This document shows, in pieces, positions 41,135 through 49,664 of a stretch of 53,160 bases of DNA. Origin of the DNA: Streptomyces sp. ITFR-21. GTDB taxonomy: Bacteria; Actinomycetota; Actinomycetes; Streptomycetales; Streptomycetaceae. The notes under the pieces were generated by a model. The model saw nothing but the letters and a program-made list of their open reading frames with translations. It made no database searches and was not told where the DNA came from. The stretch is taken from NCBI RefSeq assembly GCF_031844685.1, contig NZ_CP134607.1, forward strand, positions 1 to 53,160. Reading direction: 5' to 3'. The stretch's first letter is position 1, and each line of letters begins with the position of its first letter. Position numbers and translations under genes: made by a program.

Positions 41135-41461
41135 GTGCCCAGCGGATACGCACTGGTAGTGCGCTTCACCCTGCGAGACACCACCGCTGCCCAGCAGTTC
41201 GATGAGCTGGTCGCCCAGACTGCGGTGGGCATCCGCACCGAGCCCGGCACGCTCGTCTACGCCGTGCACGAGCCGGTCGATGAACCGCTGGTGCGGGTCT
41301 TCTACGAGCTGTACGCCGACCGGGATGCCTTCCAAGCCCACGAGGACCAGCCGCACACCAAGCGTTTCCTCGCCGCCCGTAGCCAGTTCCTGGCTGGGAC
41401 CGAGGTGACGTTCCTCAACGAGGTGGCCGGCCTCAGCAAGCGCCCCGGATCGGAGGGGTGA
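41135..41461 (+). CDS. Antibiotic-biosynthesis monooxygenase-fold protein
   Basis: A 108-residue ABM-superfamily (quinol monooxygenase-like) protein. The GTG at 41135 has GGGAGG upstream. An earlier GTG at 41096 lacks one. The pattern YALVVRFTLRD, VGIRTEPGTLVYAVHE, VRVFYELYADRDAFQAHEDQ and HTKRFLAAR is the ferredoxin-like dimer fold with the E-x-Y-x-D-x-x-A-F-x-x-H signature. It overlaps the following XRE gene by one base (TGATG), so the two are co-expressed. It may sense or oxidise a small molecule. Confidence 0.85.
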   Translation: MPSGYALVVRFTLRDTTAAQQFDELVAQTAVGIRTEPGTLVYAVHEPVDEPLVRVFYELYADRDAFQAHEDQPHTKRFLAARSQFLAGTEVTFLNEVAGLSKRPGSEG

Positions 41462-42717
41462 TGAAGCCGACCGGAAGAGACGTCGACCCGGCAGACCGCG
41501 CCTTCGGGCAGCGGGTGCAGAAGTTCCGCAAGGAGCGGGGTCGCACTCAGGCTGAACTCGCAGCGGCACTCGGCAAGACGAGTAGCTGGATGTCGCAGGT
41601 AGAGCGTGGGGTGCAGCCGGTCCAGCGAGTCGATCTGCTCCAGCAGCTGGCCGACGAACTGGCCGTGTCTGTCCAGCAGTTGCTGCCCGACGCATCGACG
41701 GACCTTGGCGGGCCGTCATCGGCTCCCGCCCCGCTCTCCTTGTCGAACGACCTGGACGAGACGCGCCGGCTGATCTCCGGCCACCCGGCCCTTCGCACCC
41801 TGCTGTCCGGCCTCGGTGACGACGCCGACCGGCCGCTGGACGCACTTCGAGGCGACGTCGACGACCTGTGGGAGCTCACCCATGCGGGGCAGCTCGCTCA
41901 GGTCAGCGCCCTCGCGGTGGACCTGCTCCCGGAGCTCGAGCGGGTAGCCCGCACGATCGCGGAGCAGCACCAAGCCGACCTGCACCTGCTGCTGTCCCGC
42001 GCCTACCAGGCTCTGTCCGCCGCGTTCGTCCGACAGGGCGAAGCCGACGCTGCCTGGGTCGCGGCCGACCGCGCCGTCTTCGCCGCGGAGCGCTCCGGTG
42101 ATCCGCTCCATGTCTGTGCCAGCGTCTTCCGCATGGTCCAGGCGTTCGTTCGCCTGCGCAGCCTTGGCCAGGCCGAACACGCCGCGCGCACCGCAATCGA
42201 GGCTCTGGAAGGCCGGGGCGTCGACGCACCGCCGGCGCTGTCCGTGCTCGGCTCCCTGCATTTGGCCCTGGCCCTGGTACACGCACGTGCTGGCGCCCGC
42301 GCCGAAGCCAAGGAAGAGATCGCACAGGCCCGGGTGATCGCCGATCGCCTGGGCGAGAACCGGAACGACTTCAACCTCGAGTTCGGCCCGGTCAACGTCG
42401 AAATCCAGGCGGTCAGCACGGCCGTCGATCTCGGCGACGCAGGCGAAGCCCTCGATATCGGCTTGGCCATCAACGCCGACGACCTCTCGCCTGAGCGCCA
42501 GGGGCGGTTGCTGATGGACCTGGGGCGAGCTCACGCGCAGCGGCGCCACGGGGGCGAAGCCCTCGACTGCCTGCTGCGCGCGGAAGCCGTAGCTCCCGAG
42601 ACGATCCAGACTCACCAGGCCTCGCGCGCAACCATCCGTGAGCTGGTGCTGATCGCCGGTCCCAACGCACCGCGCGAGCTGCTCGAGCTGGCCGAACGGG
42701 CGGACGCTCTTGACTAA
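41461..42717 (+). CDS. XRE-family regulator with TPR-like repeats
   Basis: A 418-residue protein. The HTH (GQRVQKFRKERGRTQAELAA, then GKTSSWMSQVERGVQPVQR) occupies residues 10-70. The rest is helical and repeat-like (LAQVSALAVDLLPELERVAR; VRLRSLGQAEHAARTAIEAL; AQARVIADRLGE), typical of Streptomyces regulators that bind signalling molecules in a TPR domain. The ATG at 41461 shares a base with the ABM stop and has GGAGGGG upstream. It may control the adjacent divergent promoter region. Confidence 0.85.
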   Translation: MKPTGRDVDPADRAFGQRVQKFRKERGRTQAELAAALGKTSSWMSQVERGVQPVQRVDLLQQLADELAVSVQQLLPDASTDLGGPSSAPAPLSLSNDLDETRRLISGHPALRTLLSGLGDDADRPLDALRGDVDDLWELTHAGQLAQVSALAVDLLPELERVARTIAEQHQADLHLLLSRAYQALSAAFVRQGEADAAWVAADRAVFAAERSGDPLHVCASVFRMVQAFVRLRSLGQAEHAARTAIEALEGRGVDAPPALSVLGSLHLALALVHARAGARAEAKEEIAQARVIADRLGENRNDFNLEFGPVNVEIQAVSTAVDLGDAGEALDIGLAINADDLSPERQGRLLMDLGRAHAQRRHGGEALDCLLRAEAVAPETIQTHQASRATIRELVLIAGPNAPRELLELAERADALD

Positions 42718-42802
42718 GCGGCAGCCGATCATTGTGAGCACCTCCTCCGTCGCATCCGCGGGGACTGGCGCTCACCGTGCTCTGTCGTTTCCGCTACGGA
42801 AA

Positions 42803-42848
42803 GTGACATGTGGGGGTGACATCTGAGATGTCACCAGCTCTTGTCACC
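42803..42848. promoter_or_regulatory. GTGACAT palindromic operator
   Basis: GGTGACATCT, G, AGATGTCACC (42815-42835) is a perfect 10-1-10 palindrome. Extra half-sites GTGACAT (42803) and TGTCACC (near 42842) flank it. It lies upstream of the second XRE/TPR regulator and is a likely autoregulatory operator. Confidence 0.7.
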
Positions 42849-42966
42849 TCCGCACCGTCAGGGCTGCGTGCCATGCTCGGCACCGGAAGGGCCGGCCAGC
42901 TCTGCGCGGGCGTTCCCGCGTCGCCGGGCTGGTCGCGCCGCACGACGTGCCCGGGGAAGAGGAGCC

Positions 42967-44202
42967 ATGGCTGCTGACGAACGGCCCGACTGGGCACGCC
43001 GGATGGTTGAGGAGCGGGCAGCGCGCGACTGGTCCCAGACCGACGCGGTGCGCGCGCTGATGGCCCGCCTCCCCGATGACCAGGTGGTCGGAGAGCACGA
43101 CCTGCTGCGGCAGTGGAAGCGCTGGGAGGCCGGGGACGCGCAGCCGGTCAAGTACCGATCGGCCATCGCTCAGACCTTCGGCACCACCACGGGTGCGTTC
43201 TTCCCCGAGCGCAGCCGCCGCGACGGCCGAGCGGAAGTGTTGCAGGTCAGCGGCATGGACACCGTGGACATCATCGCTCGGCTGCGAGCATCCGACGTCG
43301 ACACCGCGACGCTGGACGCGCTGCGGATCACCGCAGACCGCCTGTGCTGCGAGTACGCCTACTTGCCCGCCGACCAGCTGCTCCTGGAGGGCAAGGCTTG
43401 GCTCGCGCGGGTCGTCGGGCTCCAGCACCAGCGGGTGAGCCTGGCGCAGCACCGCGAGATCATCGCGCTCGCCGGCAAGCTGTCGCTGCTGGTGGGCTGC
43501 GTGGAGTACGACTCCGGGCGGCCGCGGGACGCGGAGGCGACCCGGCAGGCCGCACTGATGCTCGGGCAGGAAGCTGGGGAGCTGAGCGTGCAGGGGTGGG
43601 CGCACGAGATGCGCGCCTGGTTCGCGCTGACCCGGGGTGACTACCGCGGCGTCATCGCGGCCTCGGAGGCCGGCGTCGCCGTGGCGCCGAACGAGTCCGT
43701 GGCCGCGCAGCTGTACGCGCAGCAGGCGAAGGCGTGGGCCCGACTCGGAGACCGGACGCAGACTGAGGTGGCGCTCGACAAGGGCCGCCAGTTGCTGGAG
43801 CGGTTGCCGTACCCGGAGAACATCGAGGACCACTTCGTCGTGGACCCCGGCAAGTACGACTTCTACCGGATGGACGCCCTGCGCAAGGTCGGCGAGAACC
43901 GGCTCGCGGAGCAGCTGGCGACCGAGGTGATCCGGGCGGGCACGGATTTCGACGGGGTGGAGCGCTCACCCATGCGGATCGCTGAGGCCCGCGTGACGTT
44001 GGGCGTGGTCGCGGCCCGCGAAGGCGACTTGGACACGGCGCTGGCGTACGGAGAGCAGGCGCTCAGTGGCACCCGCCGCTCGCTGCCGTCGCTGGCGATG
44101 GTCGCAGCCGACCTTGGACAGGTCCTCCAAGCCCAGTACGGACATGCTGACGAGGCTCGCGAGTTCGTCGCCCACCTGCGAGAACTGCGAGGTGGCCAGT
44201 GA
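42967..44202 (+). CDS. Second XRE-like regulator with TPR domain
   Basis: A 411-residue protein starting at ATG 42967 with GGGGAAGAGGAG upstream. The in-frame earlier start lacks support. An N-terminal HTH-like part (ERAARDWSQTDAVRALMARL ... LLRQWKRWEAGDAQPVKYRS, AIAQTFGTTTGAFFPE) is followed by helical repeats (TRQAALMLGQEAGELSVQGW; AWARLGDRTQTEVALDKGRQ; LGVVAAREGDLDTALAYGEQ). This layout is widespread in Streptomyces. The palindrome upstream suggests self-regulation. Confidence 0.85.
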   Translation: MAADERPDWARRMVEERAARDWSQTDAVRALMARLPDDQVVGEHDLLRQWKRWEAGDAQPVKYRSAIAQTFGTTTGAFFPERSRRDGRAEVLQVSGMDTVDIIARLRASDVDTATLDALRITADRLCCEYAYLPADQLLLEGKAWLARVVGLQHQRVSLAQHREIIALAGKLSLLVGCVEYDSGRPRDAEATRQAALMLGQEAGELSVQGWAHEMRAWFALTRGDYRGVIAASEAGVAVAPNESVAAQLYAQQAKAWARLGDRTQTEVALDKGRQLLERLPYPENIEDHFVVDPGKYDFYRMDALRKVGENRLAEQLATEVIRAGTDFDGVERSPMRIAEARVTLGVVAAREGDLDTALAYGEQALSGTRRSLPSLAMVAADLGQVLQAQYGHADEAREFVAHLRELRGGQ

Positions 44203-44250
44203 CACCAGCTCGCACGACGTCTTGCCTAGGCGGGCGGAGAGGAGGGATGG

Positions 44251-44616
44251 ATGGCAAAGCACTACAGGTGCGCAGAGCCGATCACTCTGTCCGAACGGGA
44301 GCTGCGGTTCCTCTCGGAGATTCCGCACGCCGACGATTTGGTCGAGGCGGAGTTGTCGTGCGAGCTGGAGACTGCTCACCCAGGACCGCACCATGCGCTG
44401 GGGGACTGTTCGAAGCCGATTGGGGCCGGCCGTTTGGCCAACGGGGAAGCAGTGTCCTGGTGGGTCCGGTGGGAGGACCAGGATGGTCGTCGCGACGTAG
44501 TCCCAACAGCGAACTGCCCGGCGGAGACCATGCCGGGAGCAGTCATGTCCGAGGTGTGCTGCCTCTTCCTCGGTCATCCAGGACGCCACGAGTACGAACT
44601 AGAAATGCCGACTTGA
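44251..44616 (+). CDS. Cysteine-containing hypothetical protein
   Basis: A 121-residue protein starting at ATG 44251 behind GGAGGGATGG. Cysteines and histidines are regularly placed (YRCAEP; LSCELETAHPGPHHALGDC; EVCCLFLGHPGRHEYEL). The repeated C...H-P-G-x-H pattern in the two halves suggests an internally duplicated metal-binding unit. It follows the second XRE gene by 48 bases and may be in the same transcript. No family recognised. Confidence 0.6.
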   Translation: MAKHYRCAEPITLSERELRFLSEIPHADDLVEAELSCELETAHPGPHHALGDCSKPIGAGRLANGEAVSWWVRWEDQDGRRDVVPTANCPAETMPGAVMSEVCCLFLGHPGRHEYELEMPT

Positions 44617-44651
44617 TCGTGCCTGGTCAGAGCGTTTTCACCCGGGGTTTG

Positions 44652-44667
44652 CAAAGTAAATGCTTTG
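44652..44667. promoter_or_regulatory. AT-rich inverted repeat
   Basis: CAAAG TAAATG CTTTG, an AT-rich inverted repeat in an otherwise very GC-rich region. It could be an operator or promoter element for the ORF at 44796. Confidence 0.4.
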
Positions 44668-44795
44668 TAGGCAGGGCCGCTTGGGTGGGCTACGGTCCGG
44701 GCCTGCCGTTGGATACACCCCTTGAGGTGTGTAGTCGAGCCGGTGTCCAGCGACGTACGGTCGCGATCTCGAAGGTCGGAAGGGAGGTAGCGGGC

Positions 44796-45281
44796 ATGTT
44801 CGCCAACGTCGTCCCGTCACGCGGGACCTGGCGGAAGGTCAGCGCGCGCCTGGCGGGACCAGGGGAGGTCGTTCGGCGTGTTTGGCCCATCGGGCTGAAT
44901 GCGGCACCGAGGATGGTGGGCATGACCACGCCCGTGGTGACGACACGTCACGACCCCGTGCACTCGCCGTGGCTGCGGAACGGTACAGTGACCACCGACG
45001 TTGATCAAAACGTGAGTGTGGCCCCGTCGATCGCCCTTGAGCAAGGCGAGCGGGGCCACGGGGCCGAGGACCTTGTGATGGGGGTCCGGTCGGCCGGCCG
45101 CACACCCTTGCAACGAAGGGATGGCGACGTGATCAGGGTACCCGCCCATTCGCGTTCCAAGACCGAACCCCGCCGTGGGGTCAGCAGCCATGGGTTGCTG
45201 GACCTTCGCCGGGCTGTTCGTGCTGCCCAAACGCACGTCATCCCGGTCCGCACCTCTGCTGAGGGGGCCGGGATGACGTAG
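44796..45281 (+). CDS. Doubtful ORF with strong RBS
   Basis: A 161-residue frame from ATG 44796 with AGGGAGG eight bases upstream. The codon bias is moderate. However, two stem-loops (45018-45059 inside it and 45235-45279 at its stop) overlap the frame. A shorter version from GTG 45129 (50 residues, GAAGGG upstream) is an alternative. The predicted protein shows no recognisable domain. It may be a real small plasmid gene or a non-coding transcript region upstream of the rep module. Confidence 0.3.
   Translation: MFANVVPSRGTWRKVSARLAGPGEVVRRVWPIGLNAAPRMVGMTTPVVTTRHDPVHSPWLRNGTVTTDVDQNVSVAPSIALEQGERGHGAEDLVMGVRSAGRTPLQRRDGDVIRVPAHSRSKTEPRRGVSSHGLLDLRRAVRAAQTHVIPVRTSAEGAGMT
45018..45059. terminator. 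Stem-loop
   Basis: GTGGCCCCG (45018-45026) pairs with CGGGGCCAC (45051-45059), with a second inner stem (TCGCCCTT with AAGGCGA). It looks like a terminator. Confidence 0.65.
45235..45279. terminator. Stem-loop before rep region
   Basis: ACGTCATCCCGG (45235-45246) pairs perfectly with CCGGGATGACGT (45268-45279). It probably insulates the replication module from upstream transcription. Confidence 0.7.
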
Positions 45282-45458
45282 GTCGGTGGCGGCAGAGCCG
45301 CCGGGGTTCTGGTCCACGGAGACGATCCCCATCGTCTCGGGCTGAGCACCCCACATGTCACCGGAGAGCTTGGCGGCTCTCCCGTGGTTCGCCGGTTGGC
45401 GCCGGTCGAACTATCCGATCTCTGGCCGAGATCAACAAAGCACCCGAGGGGCTTCGTC

Positions 45459-45815
45459 ATGCCCTCATCCGTACGGAAGGAGGCGTCTGCCATTTTGCAC
45501 GCGCACCGGTGGGTGCGCCAGTTCTGGCGTGCCCGCGTATCCCTGATTCAGCCATCCGAGCGGCCCCGCCGCGGTTACGCCGTGGCGGACATCACACGAT
45601 GTGGTGTCCCCGGACCGGCCTGCGGAGCTGATCGAAAGTCGTTGCTCGCGGCCGTCACACGGTCAGCGATTCCGACACCTGTAGAAGACGTGAGCACCCC
45701 TTCGTCCACAGGCGGCCGCCTCGCGGCCCGCGTTCTCTGTCCTCTATCCACAGGCGATCTGTTCCACGGTCGCCGGATGACTTCTGTCCCGACGCCGGCC
45801 CGGGTGGGCCGATGA
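45459..45815 (+). CDS. Possible upstream ORF coupled to rep
   Basis: A 118-residue frame from ATG 45459 (GAGGGG upstream) whose stop overlaps the rep ATG (ATGA). The third-base G+C is clearly lower than in neighbouring genes, and DnaA-box-like and palindromic motifs lie within it, so it is more likely origin sequence with a chance ORF. I list it because of the ribosome binding site and the coupling. Confidence 0.25.
   Translation: MPSSVRKEASAILHAHRWVRQFWRARVSLIQPSERPRRGYAVADITRCGVPGPACGADRKSLLAAVTRSAIPTPVEDVSTPSSTGGRLAARVLCPLSTGDLFHGRRMTSVPTPARVGR
45587..45752 (+). promoter_or_regulatory. Candidate replication origin
   Basis: An imperfect palindrome GGACATCACA/TGTGGTGTCC (45587-45609) and two DnaA-box-like nonamers, TCGTCCACA (45702-45710) and CTATCCACA (45744-45752), lie directly upstream of the rep gene. 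Both are followed by GGCG and their spacing is 42 bp, about four helical turns. Linear Streptomyces plasmids replicate outwards from an internal origin near rep, so this is the best origin candidate. Confidence 0.5.
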
Positions 45816-47368
45816 GCACCGCGGCGGCAACGGCCGCTGTGCGGGTTCCGTCGCCGCGCCGTCCCGGCCTGCCAGGCGACGACGCGGTCGACGTGCTGGC
45901 GGAGCTCCCGGAGCTGTTCGTGCCGGAGGCCTCGCACTGGCTGTCGACGTCGGCGAGCCGACTGGCGATGGACGGCTACAGCTGGATGCAGGCGGTGCAC
46001 TGGGTGGCGGGCAGCGGCCTGTACGAGCCGCGTCGGCACCACAAGTCCGGGCCGCGCTCGTTCGGTCCCACGACGGTGCGCGTTGCCCAGGAGCTGGCGA
46101 AGTTCGTCCAGTGCCGTCCCGGGATCGAGCTGCTGATGGCGCGCACGGGTCTGTGCAAGCGGTCGGTGGAGAACCACCTGCGGATGCTGCGGGAGACGGG
46201 CCTGCTGGTGTGGGTGTTCCAGGGGACCCGGGCCAAGGGCGGGGACCGGAAGGCGAGCGAGTTCGTGCTGATGGTCCCGCCGGAGTTCGACGCTGCGCTG
46301 GGGATCCGCACGGTGCAGCGGTATGAGGCGGCGCCGGACTACACGCGGGCGGTGGCCGGGATGGGCGAGGCGGGCCGGGAGGCGATGGCGAAGCTGGCGA
46401 AGAAGGCGGCCCGGAAGGTCCGCAAGCCGAAGAAGAAGGCGGCCTCGAGGCGGTCGGCGAAGGTCTCGCCGGCGGCGTCGGCGCAGGGTGCAGCGGAGAG
46501 CGGGCAGCACGGCCAGGAGCCGGTTTCCGGGCCGGATTTGGGCGAGGGCCGTTGCACCCCAATGCAGGGTGGTACCTCAACTGTCTCCACTGCCGGTAGT
46601 ACCCCTGATCCCTCTGAGGACAAGCTCGCAAGCGGGCAGCACGAGTCGTCTCACCCGAGGAAGGCCAAGCGCGGGCCGCGGAAGCTCAACCAGGTTGGGC
46701 AGCGGTTCTCCCTGGCAGGGGAGCTGATGCGGCGGGTGCCGTGGCTGCGTCCTGCCGACAAGGCGCGGATCGCGTGGGCGGTCAACGAGGTCTCCGACGC
46801 GGGCTGGACGGCCGATGAGGTCCTGGCTGTCCTGGACCTGCGCCAGGAGCCGCCCGGCGGCGTACGGCGGGCTTCCGGGTTCCTCGCGGCCCGGATGCGC
46901 GGCATGGCGACCATGCCCGGCTGGACCACCCGCCAGCAGCGCGCCGCGCAGGTCGACCACCGCAACGCCGCCGTCGATGCCGCCCGCAAGGACCGCATTC
47001 AGCAGGTCCGCAACAGCCAAGAACGCAGCGAGGGCGCCTGGCAGGCGCCGCGCAGCGCCGCCGTGCGAAGCGAGGTCGACCAGCTGCTCGGGCAGGCCTT
47101 CGCGCCCAAGCCGCGGGCAGCCGACGCCGAAGGGCTGCCGGAGCTTTCGGGCCCGCAGGATCTCACCGCGACCGAGATCGCGGAGATGCGCCGGGCGGCG
47201 GCCGCGGAGCTGATGAGGGGTGAGACGTCGCTGATCAGCATGGCCGTGGAGTGGTGGGGACCGGCGGCCGCGGAGCGCATCTACGGCACCGGCCTGGTCC
47301 ACCGCGCCCGGCAGCTGGCCTCCATGACGTCGCTCAGCGAGTTCGGCATCGACAGGGGGCAGCAGTGA
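45812..47368 (+). CDS. Plasmid replication initiator, winged helix
   Basis: A 518-residue protein. The N-terminal domain (residues 30-190) is a RepA/winged-helix-like fold: LFVPEASHWLSTSASRLAMD, YSWMQAVHWVAGSGLY, LMARTGLCKRSVENHLRML and ETGLLVWVFQGTRAKGGDRK, with the HTH in the third stretch. A basic linker (KKAARKVRKPKKKAASRR) and a C-terminal region (WLRPADKARIAWAVNEVSDAG) follow. Gene position, an origin-like upstream region and coupling to a DUF721 gene support a replication initiator. No iterons comparable to those of pSLA2 were identified upstream. Confidence 0.65.
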   Translation: MSTAAATAAVRVPSPRRPGLPGDDAVDVLAELPELFVPEASHWLSTSASRLAMDGYSWMQAVHWVAGSGLYEPRRHHKSGPRSFGPTTVRVAQELAKFVQCRPGIELLMARTGLCKRSVENHLRMLRETGLLVWVFQGTRAKGGDRKASEFVLMVPPEFDAALGIRTVQRYEAAPDYTRAVAGMGEAGREAMAKLAKKAARKVRKPKKKAASRRSAKVSPAASAQGAAESGQHGQEPVSGPDLGEGRCTPMQGGTSTVSTAGSTPDPSEDKLASGQHESSHPRKAKRGPRKLNQVGQRFSLAGELMRRVPWLRPADKARIAWAVNEVSDAGWTADEVLAVLDLRQEPPGGVRRASGFLAARMRGMATMPGWTTRQQRAAQVDHRNAAVDAARKDRIQQVRNSQERSEGAWQAPRSAAVRSEVDQLLGQAFAPKPRAADAEGLPELSGPQDLTATEIAEMRRAAAAELMRGETSLISMAVEWWGPAAAERIYGTGLVHRARQLASMTSLSEFGIDRGQQ

Positions 47369-48150
47369 CCAGCACCGACCCCAGCAGCGCCCCGCGGCCG
47401 CCAGAGTCCGCGGCGTCGACGGCACCGTCCGGTGTGGACCTGGCCCGGGTCGCGTTGCAGGCCGCCAAGGCCACCGCCCGCAAGCGCGGCGAGCAGCCCG
47501 GGGCGGGCAAGCCCCGCCGCGTCCGGGTCGGTCGGTCCGTACGCGGCGACGGCCGCGAACCGGTCGGCCTGGCGGCGGCGTTCCAGCAGCTCGTCACCGA
47601 GCGGGCGTGGGAGGTCCCGGCCGCCGGCGGGACCGTGCTGCAGCAGTGGCCGGCCATCGCGCCCGACCTCGCCCCGCACGTGAAGGCAGTCGCCTTCGAC
47701 GCCGACACCGGCCGCCTGGACCTGCTGCCGGACTCGCCCGCCTACGCCACCCAACTGCGGATGAGCACCGCCCGCCTGGTCGCCATGGCCAACCAGGTCG
47801 CTGGCCGTGAAGCGGTGCGCAGCATCCGCGTCCTGCCGCCCGGCACCCGGACCTCCGCTCCGGCCGCCGAGGTGTCTCCGGCTGCCGCGCCGGAGCCGGC
47901 CGGGCCGGTGCGCACTCGCGAGGACGCCTCCGCCGGCTACCGCCAGGCGCTCACCGCCCTCCAGGCCGGCAAGGTGGAGCAGGGCGACAAGCTCGCCCCA
48001 TCTGTCCGCGCCGCGATCGAGCGGCAGAACCAGGCGCTACGGGAACGCCGCGAGGCCGAAGAGGCGTTCGGCGACGGCCAGGCCGCGCTTGAGGAACTGC
48101 GCGCCAAAGCAAAAGGCCGTGGGTTCGAGTTTTCCGAAGTGGCCTCGTAG
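47365..48150 (+). CDS. DUF721/DciA-like replication protein
   Basis: A 261-residue protein whose GTG start overlaps the rep stop (GTGA), with GGGGGC upstream. Residues 20-160 contain a DUF721 domain: RVRVGRSVRGDGREPVGLAA, LQQWPAIAPDLAPHVKAVAF, RLDLLPDSPAYATQLRM and REAVRSIRVLPPG. DciA proteins of this fold load the replicative helicase in many bacteria. A plasmid copy coupled to the initiator suggests it recruits host DnaB. The last 90 residues are a helical, charged tail. Confidence 0.8.
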   Translation: MTSTDPSSAPRPPESAASTAPSGVDLARVALQAAKATARKRGEQPGAGKPRRVRVGRSVRGDGREPVGLAAAFQQLVTERAWEVPAAGGTVLQQWPAIAPDLAPHVKAVAFDADTGRLDLLPDSPAYATQLRMSTARLVAMANQVAGREAVRSIRVLPPGTRTSAPAAEVSPAAAPEPAGPVRTREDASAGYRQALTALQAGKVEQGDKLAPSVRAAIERQNQALRERREAEEAFGDGQAALEELRAKAKGRGFEFSEVAS

Positions 48151-48187
48151 CCGAACTCACGGGTCGTGCGTTCAGAACGGTACCGGA

Positions 48188-48213
48188 GCAGGCTCGGGTT
48201 TCTCCGAGCCTGC
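48188..48213 (+). terminator. Terminator of replication operon
   Basis: GCAGGCTCGG (48188-48197) pairs with CCGAGCCTGC (48204-48213), 38 bases after the DUF721 gene stop. Confidence 0.8.
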
Positions 48214-48499
48214 CGAACCGAGGGGCACCGGTGTAGGGGTCGCTGGAACCTCGATGGAGCTGGCGATATTCGGCTGGAAGGGGCTGGCTGTGCACGAGGA
48301 TCGGCGATTCAGGGCTGCGACTGGGGCGCGTAGCCTCATGTTCGCCCAACATGCGACGCTCCCGCTACGCGGAGGCAGTCATGGCCGCGGACAGCCCGCC
48401 GACGTGAGGAGCTGCTGGCCCCTTCCGGAGTGCACCAACTCGCCGCTTGCCCACGTCGCCCAGTCGTCGGGCACTGCTCGCTGTGTGGTCGCGTCTGGC
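48214..48499. other. Intergenic region without gene
   Basis: Nothing convincing is seen between the terminator of the replication operon and the convergent AlbA_2 gene. Confidence 0.5.
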
Positions 48500-49549
48500 T
48501 CAGCTCAAGAGGCCCCTGCGGTTCAGCGAGTTCATGAGTTCGATGCGCGCCTCAAGGAAAGCGTCACGAGCCTCGGACAGGTCGGCCAACATCTGCTGGT
48601 ACCGCTCGGGGTCAGAGCGCTTCCACTCCGGGGGGACCTCTACGTAGGCCGGGGGGCTGGAGCCGTCATCCGGGTCGAACATGCCGTCAAGTTCGTCGAT
48701 CACTCGGCGGAGGCTGTCCATGAACGTAGCGTGCGCGTCCACCAGTTCAGGATCGAGGAATTTGATGTCGTTGTCGGCGATGAGGCTATCCCAGGCCGTG
48801 TCGATCGCTCGCGTGACATCCGCCCTGACCCGGCGCATCGTTGGCCGGCCCTGGAGCATGCGGAGCCAGGGCGCGTCAAAGGGCATCGCAGCAAGGATCC
48901 GCTGCGCCTTGGACCGGTCCGCAGTGTTCCCGTGCAGTGCGACGGACCCCTCGGCCGCTCGACGCACGCCGCTGTCGTCGGTAGCCGGGGCTCCGATGGC
49001 CATCCACCCTGCGGACAGCTGGCGGTGAGTCTCCTGGCGGCTCCAGAAAACAGTCTGGTCTCCCCGTCGCACGGGGACAGCGAGACCTGCGACCGACGGC
49101 GAGTCCTTCCTGGTAGGCGGCGGAATCACGAACGGGCGCGCGCTGGCGGGCTGAGCTGGGATGTCAATGCTCAACACTCCTTTGCCGTTCCCGCACTCGA
49201 CCCATTTCAGCTCCAGGCCCTCAATGTGCGGGTAGACCCGCTCGTCGATCAACTTGCGGTACGTCTCCGTGTCGACCAGCGTCCGTGGCACTGCGTTGAC
49301 TTCCGAGACGGTCTCCACTCCGTTGGCCTTGATCGCCTTGAAGCCGATGATGAGCAGCCCACCGGTCGCGGTGTTGGCAAAGCCAGCGACGTCCTTGACG
49401 AGCTCTTCCTTGGGGCGAGGCCCTTCGTCGACCATGTAGGGCGCAGACTTCACGTCCATCCATCCGCACTCTTCAATGCCTATCAATGCCGCAAAGTCTC
49501 CGGCGCTGAGCGCCGCACGCACGTCTTCGATGTTCACGGGGCCTAGCAT
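48500..49549 (-). CDS. Schlafen/AlbA_2 domain protein
   Basis: A 349-residue protein. The start is uncertain: ATG 49549 is used, with GTG 49537 or 49576 as alternatives, and none has a clear ribosome binding site. The N-terminal half has the AlbA_2 (Schlafen-like, divergent AAA_4) features: IEECGWMDVKSAPYMV, LVKDVAGFANTATGGLLIIG, and VLSIDIPAQPASARPFVI. The C-terminal part is helical with a coiled coil. AlbA_2 proteins occur as regulators and in anti-phage systems. It is monocistronic and less GC-biased than its neighbours, consistent with acquisition. Confidence 0.8.
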   Translation of the reverse strand: MLGPVNIEDVRAALSAGDFAALIGIEECGWMDVKSAPYMVDEGPRPKEELVKDVAGFANTATGGLLIIGFKAIKANGVETVSEVNAVPRTLVDTETYRKLIDERVYPHIEGLELKWVECGNGKGVLSIDIPAQPASARPFVIPPPTRKDSPSVAGLAVPVRRGDQTVFWSRQETHRQLSAGWMAIGAPATDDSGVRRAAEGSVALHGNTADRSKAQRILAAMPFDAPWLRMLQGRPTMRRVRADVTRAIDTAWDSLIADNDIKFLDPELVDAHATFMDSLRRVIDELDGMFDPDDGSSPPAYVEVPPEWKRSDPERYQQMLADLSEARDAFLEARIELMNSLNRRGLLS

Positions 49550-49664
49550 GGACGGCGCTGTGAACGGCGTAAACACCGTGCCCAGCGCCCTCCCACGCGT
49601 ATATGGGGGACCTCCATCAGAGGTTCAAGACCGGGGGGGGTTCTGGCTCATCTGGTAATGCCTC

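Noticed and set aside
47807..49546. 579-residue plus-strand ORF
   Set aside because: It overlaps the DUF721 gene end, a terminator and the whole AlbA_2 gene in antisense. No domain is visible.
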